A DNA stretch of 9,195 nucleotides from an uncultured Veillonella sp. (GTDB lineage Bacteria > Bacillota > Negativicutes > Veillonellales > Veillonellaceae), in the NCBI RefSeq assembly GCF_915069625.1, contig NZ_CAJZFD010000077.1, positions 1 through 9,195 on the forward strand. The letters are read 5' to 3'. The position numbers were made by a program, and so were the translations under genes. Under the pieces are notes generated by a model. The model saw nothing but the letters and a program-made list of their open reading frames with translations, had not been told where the DNA came from and searched no databases. Of the stretch, positions 1 to 7,206 are shown piece after piece; the first letter of the stretch is position 1; every line of letters starts with the position of its first letter.

Positions 1-34
1 TTGTGAAAGTTATAAGTTATAATAAATATTTATG

Positions 35-50
35 AGTGATAAATTTCACT
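35..50. promoter_or_regulatory. Candidate Crp/Fnr-family operator upstream of carbonic anhydrase
   Basis: A perfect dyad AGTGA-N6-TCACT sits directly against the -35 box of the carbonic anhydrase promoter. GTGA-N6-TCAC is the core recognised by Crp/Fnr-family regulators, including Fnr-type sites in Firmicutes. Its centre (42.5) is about 41-44 bp upstream of the predicted start at about 84-86, the classic class II activator position. The dyad is seen; the identity of any regulator is inferred. Confidence 0.4.
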
Positions 51-79
51 TGTTTTGTAGTGAATATATTGTATATAAT
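50..79 (+). promoter_or_regulatory. Predicted sigma-A promoter of carbonic anhydrase gene
   Basis: A perfect -10 box TATAAT (74-79) is preceded by a fair -35 box TTGTTT (50-55) with an 18-bp spacer. Predicted transcription start is near 84-86, giving a leader of about 40 nt. Confidence 0.5.
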
Positions 80-113
80 GAATAGAATCTATTTTATAGA
101 TAGAAATGTAAAT

Positions 114-118
114 GAGGT
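114..118 (+). promoter_or_regulatory. Ribosome binding site deciding the carbonic anhydrase start
   Basis: GAGGT lies 5 nt before the ATG at 124. It overlaps an in-frame upstream ATG at 112, which has no ribosome site of its own, so 124 is the likely start. Confidence 0.6.
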
Positions 119-123
119 ACCTT

Positions 124-669
124 ATGATTGATATCAAAAAAATAATTGAAACTAATAAAGAATATGTGAAAAACCATCCTGAATTACCAAAGGCTGGACT
201 AACAAGCCATCCTACAAAGAAAATGGGCATTGTAACATGTATGGATACGCGTTTAGTATGCATGCTAGAAGATGCATTAGGTTTTAATCGTGGCGAAATT
301 ATCGTCATTAAAACAGCTGGTAATAGCGTAACACAACCTATCGATAATATCGTACAAAGCTTGCTTGTTGCTACCTATGGTATGGGAATCGAAGATGTAT
401 TAGTCATCGGCCATGAAAACTGCGGCATGATTGATTTCTCCGCTACAACATTTATGGAATCCATGAAAGAAAAAGGTATCAGTGAAGATGCAATTCGCAT
501 GATCGAACCAGGCCTTATTGACTGGATGGATCGTTTCCATATCTCCGAAGACAATGTAATCTATACAGTTAACTTCTTGCGTAACCATCCACTATTCCCA
601 AAAGGAATGGGATTCTATGGTGGCATGATGGACCCTGATACAGGCGAATTCCGTTATATTGAAATTTAG
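124..669 (+). CDS. Beta-class carbonic anhydrase (Cab-type)
   Basis: Predicted cytoplasmic zinc enzyme interconverting CO2 and bicarbonate; 181 aa from the ATG at 124. An in-frame ATG at 112 would add four residues but lacks a ribosome site. The beta-class zinc set is visible: Cys39 in CMDTRL, with the Asp41-Arg43 dyad, then His97 and Cys100 in GHENCGM. The segment RGEIIVIKTAGN (56-67) matches the conserved substrate-pocket strand. The short length and the C-terminal GGMMDPDTGEFRYIEI block resemble the compact Cab-type (archaeal Cab or Rv1284-like) subclass. It has its own promoter and terminator, so it is monocistronic, although the biotin genes lie next downstream and BioD consumes CO2. A supply role for carboxylation reactions is inferred. 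Family call is firm; physiological role is not shown by the sequence. Confidence 0.93.
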   Translation: MIDIKKIIETNKEYVKNHPELPKAGLTSHPTKKMGIVTCMDTRLVCMLEDALGFNRGEIIVIKTAGNSVTQPIDNIVQSLLVATYGMGIEDVLVIGHENCGMIDFSATTFMESMKEKGISEDAIRMIEPGLIDWMDRFHISEDNVIYTVNFLRNHPLFPKGMGFYGGMMDPDTGEFRYIEI

Positions 670-710
670 TAGTGGCCTCGATGGGCCCCTCTACATAACT
701 ACATTTAGGT

Positions 711-750
711 AAAAAAGAGTGATGACTAAAGTCATCACTCTTTTTCTTTT
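711..750 (+). terminator. Rho-independent terminator of carbonic anhydrase gene
   Basis: A perfect hairpin has arms AAAAAGAGTGATGAC (712-726) and GTCATCACTCTTTTT (731-745) around a TAAA loop, followed by CTTTT. The A-run on the 5' side would let it also work on the opposite strand. Confidence 0.9.
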
Positions 751-944
751 CCCAAAATAGCCAACCTATTATTAGCGTATTCAAAGGGGCGGATATGACT
801 CTATGGGACTAGTACGGAGATAATGTTATAAAAAGCAGTGTCCCTAAGCGAAGCGCGACTTAGTTTACTATGGAGCGATGAGCTAGGTTCTGTGATTTTT
901 AATTTGGCTCCCACTGATGTATTGGGGCCCCATATAGTCCTATC
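751..944. other. Gene-free stretch with hairpin-forming segment, function unknown
   Basis: No credible reading frame is present. Several short inverted repeats are visible: CTAAG (844-848) with CTTAG (859-863), extendable by two G-C pairs across a bulge; CAGTG (837-841) with CACTG (912-916), enclosing the former; and a perfect palindrome TGGGGCCCCA (923-932). The composition differs from the AT-rich spacer on either side. It could be a chromosomal repeat-family member, a structured RNA or the remains of an element. I cannot tell from one copy. Confidence 0.35.
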
Positions 945-945
945 A

Positions 946-978
946 TGGTTAACCTTAAGCGTAATAATAGGTTGACTA
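946..978. promoter_or_regulatory. Candidate BirA operator 1 of the bio operon
   Basis: Half-sites TGGTTAACC (946-954) and GGTTGACTA (970-978) are separated by 15 bp. They match the known BirA operator layout, TTGTWAACC-N14/15-GGTTWACAA, at 8 and 7 of 9 positions. The right half overlaps the -35 box of the predicted bioD promoter, so binding would block transcription. Confidence 0.65.
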
Positions 979-1001
979 TATATTCCGTTTGGCTGTATAT
1001 T
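972..1001 (+). promoter_or_regulatory. Predicted bioDA promoter
   Basis: A -35 box TTGACT (972-977) and a -10 box TATATT (996-1001) are separated by 18 bp, with a predicted start near 1008. The promoter is flanked and overlapped by the two BirA-like sites, as expected of a biotin-repressed promoter. Confidence 0.5.
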
Positions 1002-1010
1002 GTAATTAGA

Positions 1011-1042
1011 TTGTAAACTTACTCACATAAATTAGTTAACCT
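1011..1042. promoter_or_regulatory. Candidate BirA operator 2 of the bio operon
   Basis: Half-sites TTGTAAACT (1011-1019) and AGTTAACCT (1034-1042) are separated by 14 bp. The left half is a near-perfect BirA half-site, and the right half matches seven of nine positions when a purine is allowed first. It starts just downstream of the predicted transcription start, in the bioD leader. Confidence 0.65.
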
Positions 1043-1076
1043 ATGCGGCGTTAAGTATCGCTGAGAGGAGACATGT

Positions 1077-1829
1077 ATGAAGCAGTTAGGTATTTCTATA
1101 ATTGGTACAGATACGGATGTAGGCAAGACGTTTGTGACCGGGCTGTTAGGGGCCATGGCTGTAGATGATGGTTTTGCGGTTGGTATGGTTAAACCAGTGT
1201 CCTCTAGTGCGGTACCTTTTCCTGAATGTGTAACGATGGATGAGGATAATTATAATGTGGATCTTGAAAGTAAGGATGCTACGCATTTGATGCGTTCTGC
1301 AGGCATTCCGGAATCTCGTCGTCATGAGGTTAATCCGTATGCTATCGCAGGTGATTTTTCTCCCCGCCTTGCTGCAGAGTTATCTGGTATAGAAATCGAT
1401 TATGATGGTGTAGTAGCTCATACATTAGATGTTGTTAATCGCTATGATCTAACCTTTGTAGAAGGTGCTGGTGGTATTACAACACCTCTTTACGGCGATA
1501 AAACATTCACGGATTTAATGAAAGATATTAAATTACCAGCCATCGTTGTAGCTGATGGACGATTGGGCTCCATTAACCGCGCGATTTTGACTTGTGAATA
1601 CGCGAAGATGCATGGTATTGAGGTGAAAGCTATCATCGTAAATGATACAACGGCAGTAGATCCATTCTTATTGAAAACAAATGTAGAGGATATGGAACGA
1701 TACACAGGTATTCCTGTAGTAGCTGTTGTACCGCCATACCAAGGGCCAGATATTCAAAAGGTTCAGCTTGGTTGGGCTCGATCCTTTGTGGATTCTAAGA
1801 AGGTATGGAATACAGTATTAGGTATATAG
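1077..1829 (+). CDS. bioD: ATP-dependent dethiobiotin synthetase BioD
   Basis: Catalyses closure of the ureido ring: 7,8-diaminopelargonate + CO2 + ATP to dethiobiotin, in the cytoplasm as a dimer. The 250-aa protein shows the modified P-loop GTDTDVGKT (10-18), the substrate-binding VKPVSS (38-43, compare VKPVASG in E. coli) and VEGAGGITTPL (128-138), a BioD signature. VNDTT and VPPY near the C-terminus fit the nucleotide-base contacts. Start choice is clear: AGAGGAG at 1064-1070 lies 6 nt before the ATG, and the ATG at 1073 is out of frame. The length is slightly above the usual 220-240 aa. It is followed by bioA after 120 bp with no terminator, so the two are probably one BirA-controlled operon. 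Gene order is the reverse of pathway order. Confidence 0.95.
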   Translation: MKQLGISIIGTDTDVGKTFVTGLLGAMAVDDGFAVGMVKPVSSSAVPFPECVTMDEDNYNVDLESKDATHLMRSAGIPESRRHEVNPYAIAGDFSPRLAAELSGIEIDYDGVVAHTLDVVNRYDLTFVEGAGGITTPLYGDKTFTDLMKDIKLPAIVVADGRLGSINRAILTCEYAKMHGIEVKAIIVNDTTAVDPFLLKTNVEDMERYTGIPVVAVVPPYQGPDIQKVQLGWARSFVDSKKVWNTVLGI

Positions 1830-1864
1830 TAGTTAGATATTGTAATTTAATTTAGACTAATTAT

Positions 1865-1928
1865 TTATGGTAATAGACTGTTATAGTAATTGAGTATTAT
1901 AGGTATTGAGAGTTATAGTTTGTAGAAT
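1865..1928. repeat. Four degenerate 16-bp tandem repeats between bioD and bioA
   Basis: Units with an exact 16-bp period start at 1865, 1881, 1897 and 1913: TTATGGTAATAGACTG, TTATAGTAATTGAGTA, TTATAGGTATTGAGAG, TTATAGTTTGTAGAAT. All begin TTAT; units 2 and 3 agree at 12 of 16 positions, and the fourth is the most diverged. No terminator or BirA-like site is visible in this 120-bp gap. Confidence 0.6.
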
Positions 1929-1949
1929 TTGTACGTATGAGGTGACGAA

Positions 1950-3338
1950 ATGGCAGAGAAACAGCTTTCACAAGCAGCACAGTGGGACCATGAGTTTGTA
2001 TGGCATCCATTTACACAAATGCAAGATTGGTTAGCACAAGAACCAGTAGTAATCGAACGTGGTGAGGGGGTATACCTCATCGATGAGAACGGTAAAAAGT
2101 ATTATGACGGTGTATCTTCCTTATGGGTTAACATTCATGGACACAATCATCCTGTATTAAATCAAGCCTTGAAGGAACAAGTGGATAAAATTGCCCATAG
2201 TACATTGCTTGGTCTTGTAAGCCCACCATCTGCACAGTTGTGTAAAGAATTGGTAGAGCTTGCGCCAGAAGGCTTAAATAAAGTATTCTTATCCGATGAT
2301 GGCAGTACGGCTATTGAAGTGGCTATCAAGATGGCCTACCAATACCGCCAACTTGTGGGACAAACGAAGAAAACTAAGTTCATTGCCCTCAATGCGGGCT
2401 ATCATGGGGATACATTAGGCACCGTATCTGTAGGTGGTATTCAATTATTCCACCAAGTATTCCATAATTTATTATTCAAACCTTTGACATTGCCAAGCCC
2501 TGGCGTATATCGCGACGTAGCTGATCGAGAAAAAGCCTTTGAAGAATCTTTGGCTGAACTAGAACGCATCCTCAATGAAGAGGGTGATGAAATCACGGCT
2601 CTCGTTATGGAACCATTAGTACAAGCTGCAGCAGGCATGCTCGTAATGCCTCATGGCTATTTGAAACGGGTTCGTGAATTAACGGCGAAACATGATGTAT
2701 TCCTCATTGTCGATGAAGTAGCCACAGGCTTTGGCCGTACTGGTAAATTCTTTGCCTGTGAACACGAAGGTGTGGCGCCAGACTTTATGACCTTGTCTAA
2801 AGGGATTACTGGCGGTTATATGCCTCTCGCTGCCACATTGACTACACAACGTGTATTCGATGCCTTCCTCGGCACATTTGAAGAAAAGAAAACCTTCTAC
2901 CATGGACACTCCTATACAGGTAATGCCTTGGCTTGTGCCGTTGCATTAGCTTCGTTGAAAGTATTCCGCGATGAAAAGGTTATCGAAGGATTACCTAAGA
3001 AAATCGAGGCTTTCACCAATGCATTGAAGCCAATTGAAAACTTGAAACATGTTAAAGAGGTTCGTCAACGAGGCCTCATCGTAGGGATTGAACTTGAAAA
3101 AGATGTGGCTACTCATGAGGCGTATCGTCCAAATGATGCGGTAGGGGCTAAAGTGGCCATCCTTGCTCGTGAACAAGGCCTCATCTGCCGTCCAATCGGT
3201 GATGTGGTAATCCTCATGCCGCCATTGGCGTCCACTGTGGAACAATTAGAGGATATGGTTCGCATTGTTGGTGAAAGTATCCAACGCGCTACTGAAGAAG
3301 AGGGAATCCTCGAAGACTTACGACCAATAATTCTATAA
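1950..3338 (+). CDS. bioA: Adenosylmethionine-8-amino-7-oxononanoate aminotransferase BioA
   Basis: PLP-dependent class III aminotransferase converting KAPA to 7,8-diaminopelargonate, the substrate of BioD; the usual amino donor is S-adenosylmethionine. The 462-aa protein carries the BioA N-terminal hallmark WHPFTQM (18-24), DDGSTAIEVAIKMA for the PLP phosphate, NAGYHGDT, DEVATGFGRTGK (from Asp255, the PLP ring-nitrogen contact), the Schiff-base Lys284 in TLSKGITGG, and HGHSYTGNALACA. The length is close to the family norm of 425-460 aa. The ribosome site GAGGTGA (1939-1945) supports the ATG. No other bio gene (bioB, bioF, bioC, bioH, bioW) lies in the window. Lysine as amino donor, as in some BioK enzymes, cannot be excluded by eye. 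A strong terminator follows. Confidence 0.95.
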   Translation: MAEKQLSQAAQWDHEFVWHPFTQMQDWLAQEPVVIERGEGVYLIDENGKKYYDGVSSLWVNIHGHNHPVLNQALKEQVDKIAHSTLLGLVSPPSAQLCKELVELAPEGLNKVFLSDDGSTAIEVAIKMAYQYRQLVGQTKKTKFIALNAGYHGDTLGTVSVGGIQLFHQVFHNLLFKPLTLPSPGVYRDVADREKAFEESLAELERILNEEGDEITALVMEPLVQAAAGMLVMPHGYLKRVRELTAKHDVFLIVDEVATGFGRTGKFFACEHEGVAPDFMTLSKGITGGYMPLAATLTTQRVFDAFLGTFEEKKTFYHGHSYTGNALACAVALASLKVFRDEKVIEGLPKKIEAFTNALKPIENLKHVKEVRQRGLIVGIELEKDVATHEAYRPNDAVGAKVAILAREQGLICRPIGDVVILMPPLASTVEQLEDMVRIVGESIQRATEEEGILEDLRPIIL

Positions 3339-3380
3339 CAATTTACGGCTAAGTATTTTATAAAGATTTAAGGTAAACGT

Positions 3381-3438
3381 AAAAGCTATATATGTCATGA
3401 TTCTACGGTTCTAGAGTCGTCGGCATATATAGCTTTTT
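3381..3438 (+). terminator. Long hairpin terminator after bioA
   Basis: The outer stem AAAAGCTATATATG (3381-3394) pairs with CATATATAGCTTTTT (3424-3438). An inner eight-pair stem, including G-U pairs, forms between ATGATTCT and AGAGTCGT. The 3' arm ends in a T-run. The A-run at the 5' side suggests it could act on both strands. Confidence 0.8.
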
Positions 3439-3540
3439 ATATGTTTAGCGGATAATGTTTCGTTAAGTCTTTAAACTATAGACTATACATTGTGAAAATT
3501 CGATGATATTTTTGCATATCTATGATACTATATACGTATA

Positions 3541-3548
3541 AAGGAGGT
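3541..3548 (+). promoter_or_regulatory. Ribosome binding site deciding the dcu start
   Basis: AAGGAGGT, near-perfect anti-16S complementarity, lies 6 nt before the ATG at 3555. It excludes the upstream in-frame ATG at 3522, whose reading would run through this site. Confidence 0.85.
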
Positions 3549-3554
3549 CATCGT

Positions 3555-4895
3555 ATGGACATTTATGTAATTATGCAAGTTATTATTTTATTTGGTGCCA
3601 TCTTCCTCGGCGTTCGTCTAGGTGGTATGGGCATCGGTTACGCTGGCGGCCTTGGTGTAGTGTTGTTAAGCCTCGGCATGGGGATGTTCCCAGGGCAGAT
3701 TCCTTGGGATGTAATCCTCATCATCATGTCTGCTATCGCTGCTATTTGTGCTTTACAACTCGCTGGCGGTCTCGATTATTTGGTGCGTATTGCAGAAGGT
3801 ATTTTGCGTAAAAATCCTAAGCATATCAACTACTTAGCACCAACAGTTACGTATTTCTTAACGCTATTGGCTGGTACAGGTCATACAGCATTTTCTATGA
3901 TTCCTGTAATTGTAGAGGTGGCAAAAAGTGAAAATATTAAGCCATCTGTACCATTATCCATTGCCGTTGTAGCAAGCCAAATTGGTATTACAGCGAGCCC
4001 AGTATCCGCAGCAGTTGTTGCTATGAGTGGTTTCCTTGAACCATATGGGGTTAACTATCCAACATTGCTTGCCATCTGCATTTCTACTACATTCGTAGCG
4101 GTTATGATTACGGCATTTATCATGTCTACCTTCGCGAATAATGATTTGTCTTCCGATCCAGTTTACCAAGAACGTCTGGCAGCAGGTCATGTGGCTCCAC
4201 CTCGTGAAAAGAGTGCTGATTTCCACTTGAAACCAGGTGCGAAAACTTCTGTATTGATTTTCTTGATTGGTATTATTTGTATCGTATTCTATGCAACTGC
4301 CATCTCCAAGAACATTGGTCTTATTAAACCTGTTATTTTTGGTCGAAATGATGCCATCGTTGGTTTCATGATGGTAATTGCAGCGGCTATTACATTCTTC
4401 TGTAAAATTGATACAGCACAACTTGTTAATACAAGCACATTTAAATCCGGTTTATCCGCATGTGTCTGCGTACTAGGCGTAGCATGGTTGGGCGATACTT
4501 TTGTAAAAGGTCATATTCCTGAAATTAAAGCTCTTGCATCTAGCTTGGTAACAGCATATCCATTCCTATTAGCTGTAGCATTCTTCTTTGCTAGTACATT
4601 GTTGTATAGCCAAGCGGCGACTACACAAGCATTGGTACCAGCTGTAATTCTAGCTCTCGGCATTACGCCAGAGAACCCAGGATCCGTATACATTATTATC
4701 GCTTCCTTCGCAGCCGTATCTGCACTCTTCGTATTGCCTACATACCCAACACTTTTGGGGGCTGTACAAATGGACGATACCGGCTCAACACGAATCGGTA
4801 AGCTTGTATTTAACCATCCGTTCTTCATCCCTGGTGTACTTGCCATCGCGATTTCAGTAGCACTTGGCTTCGTAGTAGCGCCATTGATGTTGTAA
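3555..4895 (+). CDS. Anaerobic C4-dicarboxylate carrier, DcuA/DcuB family
   Basis: Polytopic inner-membrane carrier of the DcuA/DcuB family, which takes up or exchanges fumarate, malate, aspartate and succinate under anaerobic conditions. The 446-aa length matches the family (about 433-446). The protein is almost wholly hydrophobic, with about ten to twelve membrane segments and a polar central loop near residues 200-230. Recognisable family blocks are the N-terminal LGGMGIGYAGGLGV, GTGHT (107-111), ASPVSAAVV (from 147), SQAATTQALVPA (from 352), LPTYPTLLGAVQ (from 394) and GSTRIGKLVFNHPFFIPG. The ATG at 3555 is chosen over 3522 because of the ribosome site between them. A promoter is not clear; AT-rich sequence with TATGAT and GATACT lies at 3521-3529. 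In a lactate or succinate fermenter, a fumarate/succinate or malate exchange role is plausible. DcuA versus DcuB cannot be decided by eye. Confidence 0.9.
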   Translation: MDIYVIMQVIILFGAIFLGVRLGGMGIGYAGGLGVVLLSLGMGMFPGQIPWDVILIIMSAIAAICALQLAGGLDYLVRIAEGILRKNPKHINYLAPTVTYFLTLLAGTGHTAFSMIPVIVEVAKSENIKPSVPLSIAVVASQIGITASPVSAAVVAMSGFLEPYGVNYPTLLAICISTTFVAVMITAFIMSTFANNDLSSDPVYQERLAAGHVAPPREKSADFHLKPGAKTSVLIFLIGIICIVFYATAISKNIGLIKPVIFGRNDAIVGFMMVIAAAITFFCKIDTAQLVNTSTFKSGLSACVCVLGVAWLGDTFVKGHIPEIKALASSLVTAYPFLLAVAFFFASTLLYSQAATTQALVPAVILALGITPENPGSVYIIIASFAAVSALFVLPTYPTLLGAVQMDDTGSTRIGKLVFNHPFFIPGVLAIAISVALGFVVAPLML

Positions 4896-4940
4896 TAGGT
4901 GAAAGTTAAATAAAGCTAATACGAAACATCATAAAATTAC

Positions 4941-4974
4941 AAAAGGACGTAACTCTTACAGTTACGTCCTTTTT
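4941..4974. terminator. Bidirectional terminator between dcu and zur-like genes
   Basis: The perfect stem AAAAGGACGTAAC (4941-4953) / GTTACGTCCTTTT has a TCTTACA loop. T-runs occur on both strands, so it can end both the rightward dcu transcript and the leftward znuCB-zur transcript. Confidence 0.9.
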
Positions 4975-4998
4975 CTTGCATTTACTTATAGATTTTTA

Positions 4999-5406
4999 TT
5001 AGCCTTTATTCTTGCAGTTTTTACAGATCCCCGCAATTTCTAGATGATGTTCTGTCACCGTGAAGCCTGCATCTGTTAGTTCCTGTGGCATTTCTACGAC
5101 AGGACAGGTGTGAAGAGGAATCATGGCCCCACATTTAGTACATACTGCATAGTGACGATGCGTATGAGGAGTTATCTCATAATATGCCATATCGCTACCC
5201 ATGAGTGTTGTACGGGTAACAATATCTTTTGTTTCTAATAATTCAAGAGTACGGTAGATGGTAGACATCCATGTGGTGCTACCATCACCTAAACGCTCTG
5301 CGATTTCCATAGCAGTAATGGGGTTATCTGTACTTGTTAATACTGACCAAATGGCTTCGCGCTGTTTGGTCTTTTTTATGCCTTCAGGCCAATTTGTTGT
5401 ATTCAT
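4999..5406 (-). CDS. zur: Fur-family metalloregulator, probably zinc uptake regulator Zur
   Basis: A cytoplasmic, dimeric, metal-dependent repressor. The 135-aa reading from the ATG at 5406 shows a winged-helix N-terminal domain (TKQREAIWSVL near 13-23 and the recognition helix STIYRTLELL at 48-57), followed by the Fur dimerisation domain. That domain has the metal-site histidines HTHRH (81-85), two structural-zinc pairs CTKC (89-92) and CKNC (128-131), and HHLEIAGIC. Zinc specificity is inferred from its place downstream of znuB; the sequence alone cannot exclude Fur, Mur or PerR activity. A GTG at 5475, with AAGGTAG 7 nt upstream, would add 23 non-Fur-like residues containing two cysteines. 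I prefer the shorter form, although its own ribosome site (AAAGAG) is weak. Probably co-transcribed with znuCB, giving autoregulation. Confidence 0.88.
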   Translation of the reverse strand: MNTTNWPEGIKKTKQREAIWSVLTSTDNPITAMEIAERLGDGSTTWMSTIYRTLELLETKDIVTRTTLMGSDMAYYEITPHTHRHYAVCTKCGAMIPLHTCPVVEMPQELTDAGFTVTEHHLEIAGICKNCKNKG

Positions 5407-5475
5407 AACGCTCTTTCGATTCTGTTTTAATACTAAACATGCTACACAAGTATAAGTAGATAATTTATTTTGCAC

Positions 5476-5525
5476 AGAATAGCTACCTTATTTTGATAAT
5501 AGAATAGCTACCCATATATTGATAA
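5476..5525. repeat. 25-bp near-duplication between znuB and zur
   Basis: Two adjacent 25-bp copies (5476-5500 and 5501-5525) both begin with the identical 12-mer AGAATAGCTACC and both contain TTGATAA, shifted by one base. On the gene strand each copy gives GGTAGCTATTCT. The copies lie in the 129-bp spacer upstream of the regulator gene and could be a protein-binding direct repeat or a simple tandem duplication. Confidence 0.6.
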
Positions 5526-5535
5526 GTATCTTTGT

Positions 5536-6346
5536 TTATTTGCTAAATTGCATGCGGCGAAGGATGGTTCGGATGTTTTTGATGACCAGAACCACTAGTA
5601 GAATTGCCACCGATGTGAGTGATACAAAACCACCTGGAGCTACGTTGAGATAGTAGGATCCGAATAGGCCAATAACCATAGCTAGCAAACTAAATCCAAT
5701 AGAACAGAGTAATGTGGTTCTAAATCCTTTTTCTAGTTGTAATGCTGACGCTACAGGTAAGGCAATCATAGCACTTAATACGAGAACGCCGACGATTTTA
5801 ATAGAAATGGATACGGCCGCAGCCATTAAGATTGCAAAGATGTAATTGATAAAATCAACCTTAACACCTGCTACGCGCGCGGCCTCTTCATCATAGGCGA
5901 TGTAGAGGAGTGAGTTATATAAGAAATATAAGGTTAAAACAGATAGAATAGTTAGGGCTGCAATGCTAATCATATCTGTTGTGTTTACAGTCAAGATGCT
6001 ACCGAAGAAGAACACATTAGCATTAGCTTTCAACTTGCCTGAACTAATAAGGGTAATAGCGGTACCAATACTAAGTGACAAGATGATGGTTAGGATCAAA
6101 TCGAGATGGTGGGAAAAGTATTTCCGCAAGAACTCGATGAGGGCACCGCAGATAGCGGTAAAGATGAATGCTCCTAAGATAGGATTGGTATTTGTTAATA
6201 AGCCTAATGTAATACCTGCTAGCGATGCATGGCTCATGGTATCGCCAATCATACTAGAACGGCGTAGAACCATGAAAATACCGATGCATGGACAGAGTAG
6301 AGAAATGCAGATGGCTACGAAGAAGGCATTTTGCATGAAATCATAA

Positions 6347-6354
<8 letters not shown>
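5536..6354 (-). CDS. znuB: Zinc ABC transporter permease ZnuB (ABC-3 family)
   Basis: Membrane channel of a zinc (or manganese) ABC importer, working with ZnuC and ZnuA. The 272-aa protein is highly hydrophobic with about eight to nine membrane segments, the ABC-3 family topology. Visible signatures are VLRRSSMIGDTMSHASLAG near the N-terminus (29-47), the cytoplasmic DEEAARVAG coupling motif (155-163) that contacts the ATPase, VLVLSAMIALPVASALQL (190-207) and VAPGGFVSL (238-246). The start at 6354 is fixed by AAGGAGG 6 nt upstream; a longer in-frame reading to 6381 would run through that site. The start overlaps the end of znuC by 8 bp, indicating translational coupling. Metal choice between Zn and Mn comes from the neighbours, not from this protein. 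Confidence 0.93.
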
Positions 6355-7138
<784 letters not shown>

Positions 7139-7157
7139 ATAAAAACCACTTTTCTAA

Positions 7158-7185
7158 TTGACAAAATCTTGAGTAAGTTTATACT
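7158..7185 (+). promoter_or_regulatory. Predicted promoter of znuA
   Basis: A consensus -35 TTGACA (7158-7163) and a -10 TATACT (7180-7185) are separated by 16 bp. The predicted start near 7192 gives a leader of about 94 nt, which contains a small hairpin CTATG-AAAG-CATAG (7243-7256). Confidence 0.6.
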
Positions 7186-7206
7186 ATAACTATATTACAA
7201 ATGCAA
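7178..7206 (-). promoter_or_regulatory. Predicted promoter of znuC-znuB-zur
   Basis: On the minus strand, a -35 box TTGCAT (plus-strand 7201-7206) and a -10 box TATAAA (7178-7183) are separated by exactly 17 bp, with a predicted start near 7171 and a leader of about 30 nt. The -10 overlaps that of the znuA promoter. Confidence 0.5.
7179..7189. promoter_or_regulatory. Candidate Zur operator on the shared -10 region
   Basis: TTATA-C-TATAA is a perfect 5-1-5 palindrome covering or touching both divergent -10 boxes. On the minus strand the context GTTATAGTATAA matches the core of the well-known enterobacterial Zur box (GTTATAnTATAAC) except at the last position. TA-rich promoters give such palindromes by chance fairly often, so this is a proposal. 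Confidence 0.4.

Noticed and set aside
112..123. Upstream in-frame ATG for the carbonic anhydrase
   Set aside because: It has no ribosome site, and the GAGGT that serves the ATG at 124 lies on top of it.
30..308. 92-codon frame on the minus strand with hydrophobic content
   Set aside because: It runs antisense through a well-supported carbonic anhydrase gene and its promoter, and has no ribosome site or family features.
837..916. Insertion-sequence remnant with terminal inverted repeats
   Set aside because: The flanking CAGTG/CACTG match is only 5 bp, there is no transposase fragment, and no target duplication was seen.
3490..3506. Crp/Fnr site upstream of dcu (TGTGA-N6-GATGA)
   Set aside because: Only the left half matches; the right half is not the TCACA type.
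3522..3554. Longer N-terminus for the Dcu carrier
   Set aside because: It would be translated through the AAGGAGGT ribosome site, and it adds a polar peptide in front of a typical Dcu start.
3954..4421. 155-codon frame on the minus strand inside the dcu gene
   Set aside because: It is a by-product of codon bias in the hydrophobic carrier: rich in Cys, Asn and His, without domain features, and antisense to a strong gene.
5407..5475. GTG start giving a 158-aa regulator
   Set aside because: Not fully excluded, because a moderate ribosome site exists, but the added 23 residues do not look like a Fur-family N-terminus, and 135 aa is the usual length.
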